Assembly (NCBI GenBank): GCA_002900995.3
Contig: PJEW03000015.1
Location: forward strand, 1-64,000
Reading direction: 5' to 3'
Origin: Ganoderma boninense
Lineage: Eukaryota; Basidiomycota; Agaricomycetes; Polyporales; Polyporaceae
Length of the DNA stretch: 64,000 bases
Position numbers and translations under genes: made by a program. Positions 9,603-19,409 of the stretch are shown one piece after another (the stretch's first letter is position 1; every line of letters begins with the position of its first letter). The notes below the pieces were generated by a model, which was not told where the DNA came from, did no database searches, and saw only the letters and a program-made list of their open reading frames with translations.

Positions 9603-11858
9603 GTGACCACGTTTGTTATCGAATACGACGCGCGCGCGGACTCGGCGTCGGCTGTGGCCTACTCCAAGCTCCCCACCTTAGACAGCTCCTCGCTTGCTGA
9701 AGCGTATTTATTATCGTGCGATGGGTTCTCCCTAGATCGACCGACTCAAGAAAAGTTTATAAAATCACATTCGCTCGACGTCTTCTTTTCGACTATTGAT
9801 TCGCCAGCTTCTTCGTCATTGCCTTCCTCAATGTATACGAAACCCGAAAAACATTTCGTTTCCGTTTCGCCTTTGCCCCCGTCCGCGTCCACCGATATCG
9901 GCAATCACACTGAGTTAGTCGACCAATACCTCACGACTAAGAAAAAGTATAAGCCCGTAGCTCTCAAGACGCGGCCGCTCCTAGCAGACCTCCCCGAGAA
10001 GTTTCGTATTGAGCAAAAAATAATAGGCGATCCGCTCGCGGATATGCCCCCACTGAACCCTTCGCCTCCGTCGCATTTCATTCCTGGTATGTGTTACACC
10101 GCCGAGCGACGAGCAGAGCTTCGCACGCGACACGAACATTTCTTATGGCCTGCCGAGCTCGACCTCATGGACGATATGATCAAGAATCAAGAGAACACTT
10201 TCACCTGGACCAACAACGAGCGAGGCAGCTTTTGCTGCGACTTCTTCCCATCTGTAGAAATTCCAACGGTTCCCCATAAGCCTTGGGTATTGCGCAACAT
10301 CCCCATTCCGCCGGGTCTCTATGACGAGATCTGTGATCAAATCCGCAAGAAGATCGCGAGTGGCGTATACGAACCGTCGAATTCGTGTTATCGCTCTCGC
10401 TGGTTCGCAGTGGCGAAAAAGGATGGACGTGTTTGCCTAGTACACAGTCTTGAACCGCTCAACGCGGTCACCATACAGCATTCAGGCATACCACCAATCC
10501 CGGAATACATTGTCGAACAATTCGCCGCACGACCATGCGTCGGCTCTTTCGACCTCTTTGTTGGATACGACGAGCGTGAAATCGCCGAGTCGTTGCGCGA
10601 CCTTACTATGTTTCAAACCCATTTTGGTGCGCATCACCTGACCACACTTCCAATGGGTTGGACGAATTCAGTCCCTATCTTCCACGACGATGTTACCTTC
10701 ATATTGCGCGACAACATCCCAGTGAACGTGGCGGTATATGTCGACGATGTAATGACAAAAGGACCGACCACCGACTATTGGCTCCCCAACGGATCATTCG
10801 AGACCATACCCAAAAATCCTGGTATTCGCAGATTTGTATGGGAACATTTGTCGGTCGACAATCGCGTCATTCGCCGCATCGCGCACGCCAGAAGAACCTT
10901 CTCAGGACCGAAAGCTTGGCCGTGTATCGACGAGCGCGTTCTTGTTGGAAGTCGATGCACACGTCTCGGTCGACTGCCTGAACGCGAACGTGTGGATGCT
11001 ATTCGGAATTGGAAGTCGTTGAATACCTTGTCGGATGTTCGCGCTTTTCTTGGCACTGTCGGCGTCGCGCGAATCTTCATCCGCGATTTCGCGAAACGTG
11101 CGAACGCGCTCACTATGCTCACGCAAAAAGACGTTCCCTTCGAATTTGGGCCGAATCAGCTTGCCGCCTTTGAAGACCTTAAAACCGCCCTTCTCGACTG
11201 TCCCGCATTACAACCCCTTCGATACGAGTCCAACGCGCCCATTATTCTCAGAGTCGACACTTCCTACATCGCCGTTGGCTACTTATTGTGCCAACAAGAC
11301 GACGAAAACGCGAAAATTTGATACTACAATCACTTCGGGAGTATCACCCTGAACGCGCGCGAAAGCCGCTTCTCCCAGCCGAAGCTCGAATTGTATGGCT
11401 TGTTTCGCGCCCTTTCGGCCCTCAAGCTTCGCCTACTAGGAGTGCGTAATCTCATCGTTGAAACCGATGCCGGTTACATCAAGGGCATGCTCGCGAACCC
11501 CAATCTTCAACCGTCCGCTTCCATAAATCACTGGATAATGGGAATCCTTACCTTCCATTTCGAACTCGTTCACGTACCCGGCAAGAAGCACGCGCCCGAT
11601 GGACTATTGCGTCACCCGCCCCAACCGGACGACAAGCCGGAGCTGCCAACCGACGTGTTCGACGATTGGTTGGAGAACTTGTATTCCTTGGTCCACATAA
11701 TCAATCCGACCCCGCAATTACCGTTGGCTTCGTTACCTCACATGAGTGAAATTGTCGATATGTTCGCCCTCGGGATCGTTCCTCAAGCACGACCACCCAC
11801 GATTGAGCCGCCGTCTTATTCGGACTTCCCACGAACCGACCACACATATCGCTCCTAA
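9603..11858 (+). pseudogene. Gypsy-2 reverse transcriptase and RNase H, left copy
   Basis: RT catalytic YVDD is at residues 379-382 of the first frame, preceded by GSFDLFVGYDER. After RT come FLGTVGVARIFIRDFAK and the start of RNase H (LRVDTSYIAVGYLL). An in-frame TGA at 11319-11321 splits RNase H; the frame continues as YYNHFGSITL and the connection HVPGKKHAPDGL near 11570. More stops follow at 11856 and up to 11920. Both duplicate copies share the TGA at 11319. A run of four C at about 10785-10788 keeps this copy in frame, whereas the right copy has three C. Confidence 0.85.
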
Positions 11859-11960
11859 GCACAGCTTCAGTGAGTTCGCGAGTTTCTAGACGATCCCAAG
11901 CGGCCCGTGGATCTCGATGACCGATGATGGATCGCTTTCTATAAATATGCGACACTTTTT

Positions 11961-13223
11961 ATGCTGGACGTTAATGGAAAGCTATGGTGGCATAGTCCAG
12001 GCGGTTCGCATCGCCTAGTGGTCCCTGAAGATCATCGCCCCTCAATACAAGTCGAAATGCATGACCGCGTCGGTCACCGGGGCCTCTTCGCGACTCGTGC
12101 GTTCGTATGTGATCGGTTCTGGTGGCCGCAAATGGGCTGCGATATCGACTGGTATGTTGGCACTTGCCATATGTGCCAGATTCACCAAGTAGTCCACGTT
12201 CATATCCCACCAATAATCCCCGAACCGACCGCGCCGATAGTCTGCATACACGCCGATTCCATGCACATGCCCGGTCGCTACAAGTATTTCGCTCACGTGC
12301 GATGCGCTACTACGTCCTGGGCCGAGGGTCGCGCGCTGCTTACCGAAACAGCTCGAACGCTCGGTGAATGGCTCTTCCAAGATATTATATGTCGATGGAA
12401 TGCACTCTCCAAAATCGTCACCAACAACAGTACGCCCTGGATCGCAGCATGCACATATCTCGCCGACAAGTACCACCTTCACCACATTCGTATATCTGGG
12501 TATAATTCGCAGGCGAACGGGATAGTCGAGCGACCTCACTTCAATGTTCGCGACACCTTGTTCAAAGCAACTGAAGGCGACGGATCTCACTGGCACCTTA
12601 ACGTACACACTGTGCTATGGGCTGATCGCACCTCAGTTCACCGTCACCTAGGTTGTTCGCCCTTCTTCGCCGTTACCGGTAGTAACCCGATATTACCCTT
12701 GGATTTCAAGGAGGCGACGTATCTCATCGGTCCGCCTGAAGGAATCCTTACCACCGAAGAGCTAATCGCGCATCGCGCTATCACTCTACAAAAACGAGCC
12801 GACGATGTCGAACATCTTCGTTCGGCTGTTTTCGCGCAACGACTACAGGACACGGAGGACTTCGAAGCACGTAACCGTTCCACGATGCACGACGTCAACG
12901 CACAATCAGGATCGCTCATCCTTATTCGCAACACGGCGATCGAGAAGTCGCTCAACCGGAAAATGCGCGTGCGATACCTGGGCCCTTACCTCGTAGTTTC
13001 GCGCAACCGGGGCGGTGCATATATCCTCTCCGAACTGGACGGCACGGTATTCGATCGTCCTGTTGCTGCGTTTCGCGTGTTGCCGTATTTCGCGTGTCGC
13101 GACCCCATCGCTTTTTGCCCCGACATATTGGACGTAGACACACAGCGCATTCAGGAACTCGAGGCTTCCACTGACAAAGGCGACGGGATTGCCGACGTCA
13201 AAGGAGCCCAGAGCGACCAATAA
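11961..13223 (+). pseudogene. Gypsy-2 integrase, catalytic Asp replaced
   Basis: 420-aa integrase. Zinc-binding HHCC region: HDRVGHRG ... CHMC at about residues 33-74. Catalytic core: D99 (HADSMHM), then N155 (VTNNSTPW) where the family has Asp, then E190 (NGIVERPHF), with 34 residues between the last two as usual for this family. The C-terminal part has the LIRNTAIEKSLNRKM ... YLGPYLVV fold. The Asp-to-Asn change (GAC to AAC type) should abolish strand transfer, and the inverted right copy carries it too. The frame itself is open. Confidence 0.85.
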
Positions 13224-13273
13224 AAAAAGGGGGGACTTCTAGTCCTGCCACCATCTTACCGTTCAACTCACTA

Positions 13274-14573
13274 TGACAGTGACTGAGGATGGTCACTTTC
13301 TCAGTGGGGGGGAGGGGAGTCCTATAGACTTGTCTCGTTACTTTTCTCCTTATACATCCTTGCTTCAAGACACTATCATACTTCACTTGTCAAGAAAACA
13401 CGGCCTTGTTATGTTGGAACACGGATTTTGAGCAAGCGAGCACTTGCTCGCCGGGACTTTCTGACGTACGATACGGAGCGGGATTGTACATTTTTGTAGT
13501 TCATCCGTTTGCCTCTGCACCACGACGACCGTACAGGACAACCAGAATTCACTCACTTTCGCTGCCCAGCTCGACCTCCGACGGTTTTTCCAACACAAAC
13601 GGATCCTAGCCAGTCTAGCCGGCTAGTAAAACATAGGGCTAAAGGAGGTCCAAGCTTGCGCCGTTTCGAGCCGCCTCAACGTCGTCACGAGTCCGATTTG
13701 CTCGTCGCTACCCGAAGCCGCCTGGCGAGGCGCACCCTGATGATGCTGCTTCGCTGCAGTAGTTGAAGACTGAGGAGATGATGCCACTGCTGACGAGCCC
13801 CGAGAGGCTGCTGATGAGCGCGCTGAGGCACGGCTTTCGAAGATGAGTCCTCTGCCGTTTTCTTACCCCCGAGACAAGACCACGAGGAGCCCAAGAAGAG
13901 CTACCCGAGAAGAGACCCCCCCTCCCCCGCGATCCAACGATGATCACGATGACGATGTGACGCGATTACCCCGATCTCCGCCGATTCCTGACGAACGAGT
14001 CGAGTGAGACCCCTCCCCCTTCCTTCCAGTGTCCCGACGACGATGCTGCAAGCCCAGGCGAAGCCTGCACCACCCACTTTCCCTGCTGATTACCGAGTCA
14101 AAGCGCACGGAGCCGCACACGAGTGTTTGCGCAGATTATTGGTCGCTGACTATGGGCGAGCACCGGAGTGCCTGTCTAGCCGATGAAGATTCCCGAGTTG
14201 ATGCTGTCGAGGAGTTGAAGATTTCTTTTGGTTTATGGGGGTGCGCAGACTGTTTTCATTCTGATTCTGTGTTGCTCGCAAGGCGCACGCTTGTGGGGGT
14301 GTGTTGGAACACGGATTTTGAGCAAGCGAGCGCTTGCTCGCCGGGACTTTCCGACGTACGATATGGAGCGGGATTGTACATTTTTGTAGTTCATCCGTTT
14401 GCCTCTGTACCACGACGACTGTACAGGACAACCGGAATTCACTCACTTTCGCTGCCCAGCTCGACCTCCGACGGTTTTTCCAACATTGTTACATTCAAGA
14501 AGACCCAAGAAAGCAAAGCATACAAGATTATCAAAAGCAAGAAAACTGTATTCTATTTAGACTTCGGGTGACA
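13274..14573 (+). repeat. Gypsy-2 3' LTR, left copy, split by TRIM-1
   Basis: Without TRIM-1 the sequence from TGACAGTGAC (13274) to GGGTGACA (14573) is 220 bp; the right-arm counterpart without its MITE is 219 bp. The right end is clear because gene A coding sequence stops there. The left end is less certain: the purine tract is about 40 bp further left, so the LTR could start nearer 13240. Confidence 0.55.
13412..14485 (+). mobile_element. TRIM-1: terminal-repeat retrotransposon in miniature
   Basis: Two 184-bp direct repeats (13412-13595 and 14302-14485) start TGTTGGAACA and end TTTTCCAACA. They flank about 700 bp without a long ORF. TTGTTA stands on both sides (13406-13411, 14486-14491) as target-site duplication, and the right arm (about 60755-60763, minus strand) has the site once, without the element. 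A G-rich tract (GTGGGGGTG) precedes the second repeat. Directly after the first repeat, CAAACGGAT (13596-13604) is the reverse complement of ATCCGTTTG inside the LTR (13503-13511), a possible self-priming site. The LTRs differ by about six transitions. It encodes nothing and needs proteins from elsewhere. Confidence 0.92.
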
Positions 14574-16308
14574 GAACCCTCTTCTTCTTCTTCTTCTTCT
14601 TCTTCTTCTTCTCGCCCTCGCCTTCGCCTTCACGCGTGTTTTCACCCGGATCCGCCGCTCCGCCGCCCGCATTGCCCGCGTTTGCCCTGTCGCCCGGATC
14701 CTCGTTCATCGGCTCTCTCTCTCCCGTGAGCACGTTCGCGGCCTCCCGAGCCTCGCAATGAAGACAAGTGAGCAAGTCGCACTCGTACGCCTCAAGGCGC
14801 GCTACCGTGCCCTCCAGAACTGCCATTCGCGCTCGAGCGAACGCGATCTCGTTCCGGACTGCACGAACTTGTCGTCGTCCGTCTCCTGGAATGCCTTCTT
14901 GACGCAGTGCATCCGTGCTGAACTCGTGCACGGCATGACCGAAGTTCGCCGGCCCCGACTGCACGTATGCACCAATCGTGGCAACCGCCGCGGACTCCAA
15001 GTGGTCGATCGCGCACCTCGCTTCGCCCATTGCCTGCGGCTGTGGCCTGTTGGGTGTCGAAGGGGGAGGGGCAGTCATGGGAGTCGTCGCCGGAGCAGCG
15101 GGTGCCTGGGGAGGAGGAGGCGATGGCATCGGCTTGAAGTTGAGCAGTACCGGCGCAGGAAGGAGCGAAGCCGGCGCGTGAGGACGACAAGGTGCAGAAG
15201 GAGTGGGGGTCTGAGGAAGAGCCGGGAGGGTCGGCGTGCAACTCGAGGAAGCGATAGGTGTCGCGGGCGAAGAGCCAGTCGGCAGGGCAGGAGTTGCTGT
15301 CGCCCGATCCATGAGTTGGCCTAGAGCAAGGAAAGTCGAGCGAGACCCACCTAGTTCGCTCGGATCTGAGGGAAGTGTCCTGTACCACTCCCCATGCATC
15401 GGCGAGCTGTGCTTGCACCCCTTCTGGTCGTCCCAGCAGCGTTTGCAGCGCCCGTGCTGCAAAAGCAGCTCGCAAACCACGTGTTTGTTCGCGCAATTGT
15501 CACACTGTCAAAAAGCGAAGACGTCAATATTAGTCAAGCGAGCGAATGAGCGAAAAGCCGAAAACGACGTACCATTTGTGTAGGGTCGATGATGTGAGCC
15601 ATCACAGGCCCGGGATCCTTTCGCGTCGCCTTCACCCGCGTCTTCTTCGCTGTGGGCTCGCCAGCGACCATCGACGAGTCGCGCTTGCACTTCGCGCCGC
15701 CGTCGCCCGTGCCTCGCGTTGTGGAGGTTGACATGACCGGTGGCTGAGGAGGGAGGATAGGCGCGGGGGAGGTGAGTCCCGTCGCCGCAGGAGTAGTCGA
15801 GGCAGCGGTCGCGCGTGCCCGCCTCTTCTCCTCGAGCGCCCGCTTCTTCTCCGTGAGGAAAGCCGCGAGTCGCGCATTGCTTTTGGCGGTCTTGTGATCG
15901 CGTTCGGCGGCCGCAGCAGCCTTGGCAGCTTTGGCTGCCTCCTTCGCGCGCTCATACGCGCCGGTGATATCGGGGCTCGCCCAGTCGGGCCAGTCGTCGA
16001 AGAGCGACGAGAATTGAGTTTGGTGTTCGGTGAACACCTGGTCAGGGAGCCGTTCAATTTCTTCGGGCTCTTCGCCCGCTTCCGAGGCGCTCCCCTGCAA
16101 AAACAGTCGTGTCAGTGATACGAGCAAAAAGCGACGAGCGATGCACCAGAGCGATCACCATGTCCTCGACCCACACGATGTGGGCCTTGTCATTGTCCTC
16201 GACCGTCGGCTCCATCCCTTGTAATTGCGCGACAAAGGCGCGCGCTTCTGTGAGGCCGTCGAGCTTGTCGGCTGGGCCCGTGTCTTTGCGTGGCGTGGTG
16301 GGGGACAT
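14557..16308 (-). pseudogene. Arm gene A, cysteine-cluster protein, 3' end cut by Gypsy-2
   Basis: Start MSPTTPRKDT at 16308. An intron of about 64 nt follows WVEDM; exon 2 carries an Ala/Lys/Arg coiled-coil segment (about 15950-15800) and a Ser/Thr/Pro linker; after a second intron comes a cysteine cluster CDNCANKHVVC ... GRCKRCWDDQKGC, resembling the CxxC motifs of many expanded mushroom proteins of unknown role. A Pro-rich region and a second helical segment lead to a poly-Lys run encoded by a CTT/AAG repeat (14579-14611). The last residues (VLSPEV) and stop come from the Gypsy-2 LTR, so the natural C-terminus is lost. DNA or RNA binding is possible but not shown. Confidence 0.55.
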
Positions 16309-16766
16309 GGAAGTGGGAGTGGTGGGGCGGTGAATGAGGAAAGCAGGTGCGTGTGAGGCGTAGGAGGCAGCACGGAGCAGGGGGGAGGAAGAACACCACC
16401 AGCGTTGAGGCTGTCCTTTATGCCTAGCAGACCGGCGGCATCGCTACCCTTCTGCACCCGCTCAACATTTACCAAGCCCTCGTCGCTGAGGGTTCTACCA
16501 AGCTTCACCGACGTGCACCTTCTTGGGCACCCCGCCCATCGAATGCTTCCATGCCCTCGGTCCCGAAGAAGCGGTGCTTCTCGAACAGGATGTGTCGTGC
16601 GGTCTCCGAGGCGGAACATCCTGAGGCAGCCCAAGCCATCAAGCAGTGCCAAGAAGACGTACCAGCAATCTAATCGCGATTACTCGATGACTCAATACAA
16701 GCGACTATCGTACATTACTTCGCTTTCGCTCGCGACACCTCGTTTTTGCCTTCTTTCGCCCGTCGC

Positions 16767-17409
16767 CTAGAACTCGGTTTCGAAGTTTATTGGTTCGCTC
16801 TGATCGACGAGCTCGGGCAAGGCTTCCCACTGCGCATGCATAGCTGCATCGGCCGCCGTGGGGCTGCACAAGTACTCGAGGTTGCACCTCACCTGTTTGC
16901 CCAGGTCCATAGACGTGTTTGCGAGCTGCTGTACAAGGCGAGCCGATCGCAACACCTTTTTGCGTGACCGCGCCAGCGTCCTCATGTCTGCCCTGGATTG
17001 ACGCTCAGTCAAGCGAGTAATAAGGCTCCCAGTCTGATGAGCAAAGTACGGCAGCATTGCGTAGTCCTCGGGACATCGTCCAATACTTGCGTGGAGATCG
17101 CGAATCCACCCTTCAGTTTGGACCGTGTCTTCGATCACAAGGTCATATTGCTCCTGCAATCCCCCCGTTAACACGGCCCTCCGACGAGCAACTACCACGT
17201 ACGATTTTGCGAATAACCTCGTCGAGCAGCCAGTTCAGTTCCTCTCGGGTCTCGGGCATCGCCCCAACGACCATGGCGAAGCTGGCTACGTCCGACGCGA
17301 TCTGGTATGCGACGGCTGACACGACTGTGTTGTATAGTTCATTGCATTCATCGTGCGCGTCCCGCAGTGTCGCTACAAGAGGCTGCAGTGGTCACTGAGT
17401 TGTCGACAT
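16767..17409 (-). CDS. Arm gene B2, helical protein of unknown function
   Basis: The best frame starts MSTTQ at 17409, with a short intron or a sequence problem just after it, runs through VVSAVAYQIASDVASFAMVVGAMPE, has a GTACGT..TTGCAG intron near 17145-17200, and ends in NFETEF at 16767. The predicted protein is rich in helix-forming residues and has no motif I recognise. It lies on the same strand as genes A and B1, about 0.25 kb from B1. The right-arm copy has an extra C at about 48990 and is shifted. Confidence 0.4.
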
Positions 17410-17651
17410 GGCAGAAAATGGGGAGTGTTTCGCGCTCACCTTGCGTCGCGCCCACTTAAAATACTACTCCATTTGCCCCTAGCTCACTTACCACATTTCG
17501 CGCACGCCTGCGTCACTACGCGTCATCGCTCCTAACTAATCAATGACCGGCTCGCGATTTCAATTGGAACGTCGCCCTATCGTACACCTGTCCCATCGTG
17601 CTTTGCCTAGTTGCTTCCCCCGCTCCAGCTCTCCAGATCGCCTTCAACACT

Positions 17652-18335
17652 TCACGTCGCCATCTCGCGATGCTCACGTGCGATTTGCGCCTGCAACTCG
17701 CCATGTTCCTCTGTGCGCTGTTCCTCTCGCAGGGAGTCCAAGGCCGATACCTCCCTGGTGTCGCCCGTCACTGCGCACCTGTCCACAGCGTTACACGCCG
17801 AATAGTACGAAGCGCGGGCCACCTCCACCAAGTGTTGGATCTTGAAACCAACCGATGTATGGACGAAAGTGTTGTTGACTCACTCGTAAGCAAGCTCGAG
17901 AGCTGCCGCCTTTCCACATGTTTCGTCAGCCGTCGCTTGCTCGACAACTGCTGTTCGATAGCGCATCGGCTGGCGAGTGCGCGTATAGGTTTGACCGAAC
18001 ACGTCGCCCAGTCGGTCACTAGCGGGCGCACGGTCTAGGATCCCCTGGAGTTGCTCGACTAGAGCAACCAACTCGTGCGTCGTCCTGCCAAGTATCACCC
18101 TGGCGCACTGTAACGATGTCTGCTTGGTCAATCACTCACACCCACGTCGCGATTCACGTACCACTCGGTCGGCTAGGTCCCGCGCCCGCGCTCGCACATC
18201 AGTTACCGGGATGTGATGCCTCTGGATGAGTCCCTCGATCGCGTCCACATCCCCTCGCAGGCGATCCATCAATGGGGGAAGAATCATACTTGCCAAGCTG
18301 TTAATCTCGTCGCGGGTTTCTTCGTTGGTGTTCAT
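17652..18335 (-). CDS. Arm gene B1, coiled-coil-like protein of unknown function
   Basis: Start MNTNEETRDE at 18335 (an upstream Met at 18398 is in frame). Apparent exons join at a short intron after RESRRG and at GTGAGT..CAAG after ALELAYE, then run to EEHGELQAQIAREHREMAT and a stop at 17652. High Glu/Arg/Leu/Gln content suggests long helices. No catalytic or zinc motif is seen. It neighbours B2 and A in the same orientation. Function unknown. Confidence 0.4.
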
Positions 18336-18475
18336 GATGGTCAAGGCGAAAGAGCGTCTACCCCTGTTCGCTCGAACTCTGCCAATGTCGTTCATCACCC
18401 GACGTCATGATTACCATGTTTCTTCGTCATCGACCCCAACGATCACACGCGAACTGAGGACAGTTCGGATTTCAG

Positions 18476-19392
18476 TAGGGGGGAGGTGATGGGCTTGTAG
18501 CCTGTTTACCACTCGGATAGGCCGTATTCCTGTTCCATATATCACCCTGTTCTTTTCACCTTTGCCGACTTCATCTGTCTTCGTTCGTTCGCTCGGTCGC
18601 TCGCCTTGTCGCCCACTCCGTCACTCATCCGCGGGCGGATACTACACCTCGCCAAGCTTGGTGTTTGATCTGGTGTTTCACCCCCGTGTATTGGTCCCGT
18701 GTGGTCCACGGGTCGCCCGTCAGGACCCCCTTTCTGCGTCGGACCAGCCGTGGTATACGCGTGGTACACCTTCGATCGCTCGCTCGTATTTCGCCATTGG
18801 TAGGACCTTTCATAGACCGGTCGGGACTCTTCGATCACTCGCGAGTTTTCATCAGTTGCCCCATGACGGTCGCTCCAAGGCGACAAGTCGTCGACATATT
18901 CGCTCCACTTCCTCCTTCGTCTTCTCCATCCCTTTCTATGATTGGTCGCTGTAGCTGGCCATTCATTTCCTGTGGTTTTCCTGTCGGTTTCTAGGGTTTC
19001 CTTCCTGTACCGATATATAGATGATGTTCTTAGTCTTGGAAATACAGATTTCGGCAACCCGTTGACTTCTCACTTTTCGCTCGCCTCGCTCGCTCATCGC
19101 ATCGCTCGTCGCCCATTGTATCTGGCTTGCCGAGAGTCATTATCGTATTTGTTCGCACGTTGTCGCTCGTCCATCGTCGCAGGACCCGAGAGTCCCTTTC
19201 ATTCGCCATTGTCTTCCACGTCACTCGTCGAGGGCTCCTCGTACTCCACTTCCACCTGTCGCGCATCGCGCGTGACCATTCACCGACTAGTCTGCTGGTC
19301 TTAGGCCCTTTGTGGTATTGGTTCGTAGTGATTAGCGAGCACCCAATGACTCCCTCCTTCTTTTCCGGTTAGCTGTTTCTGTTGTTTTTGCA
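18476..19392 (+). repeat. Purine tract and 906-bp candidate LTR, left arm
   Basis: TAGGGGGGAGG (18476-18486) abuts TGATGGGCTTG at 18487; the segment ends TTTTTGCA at 19392. A TATA-like GATATATAG lies at about 19013-19021. The same 906 bp occurs in the right arm, where it is followed by Gypsy-3 gag, as a 5' LTR would be. The interior has only low-complexity Arg/Ser frames on both strands. An alternative is a 5' leader with an intron: the pyrimidine run plus TTGCAG at the end also looks like a 3' splice site. Confidence 0.45.
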
Positions 19393-19409
19393 GCAGTTCC
19401 CTGGACCGT

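Larger units (their letters stand above)
8690..14573 (+). mobile_element. Gypsy-2, left copy (5' truncated)
   Basis: A second, different Ty3/gypsy element. Protease, RT/RNase H and integrase frames are followed by a purine tract (about 13224-13237) and a terminal repeat. Gag and the 5' LTR are missing: sequence upstream of about 8690 is unrelated remnant. It is inserted in antisense gene A, whose frame runs into the LTR end at 14557-14573. An almost identical inverted copy lies at 60148-64000. Shared stops in Pol and a mutated integrase show it was dead before duplication. Confidence 0.85.
10150..19392. repeat. Left arm of large inverted duplication
   Basis: The right arm (46844-64000, opposite orientation) repeats this segment: Gypsy-2 Pol, its LTR, genes A, B2 and B1 and the 906-bp terminal repeat, with about 99% identity by eye (for example about five substitutions in the 420-aa integrase). 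Homology extends to the right edge of the window, so the outer limit is unknown. Arm-specific insertions: TRIM-1 here; KDZ-2 and a MITE in the right arm. The spacer between arms is about 27 kb. Confidence 0.93.

Noticed and set aside
14579..14611. CTT microsatellite as a free-standing repeat or CRISPR-like array
   Set aside because: It encodes the poly-Lys tract of gene A in both arms; no spaced repeats or any CRISPR architecture exists in the window.
14557..15480. Alternative frame continuing RALQTLLGRPEG in place of the cysteine cluster of gene A
   Set aside because: The other frame gives a CxxC..CxxC cluster in both arms and joins the upstream exon at good splice sites.
18542..19057. 171-aa minus-strand frame (and mirrored 47179-47694) as a gene
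   Set aside because: Low-complexity Arg/Ser/Thr composition, equally long frames on the opposite strand, and position inside a candidate LTR; no motif.
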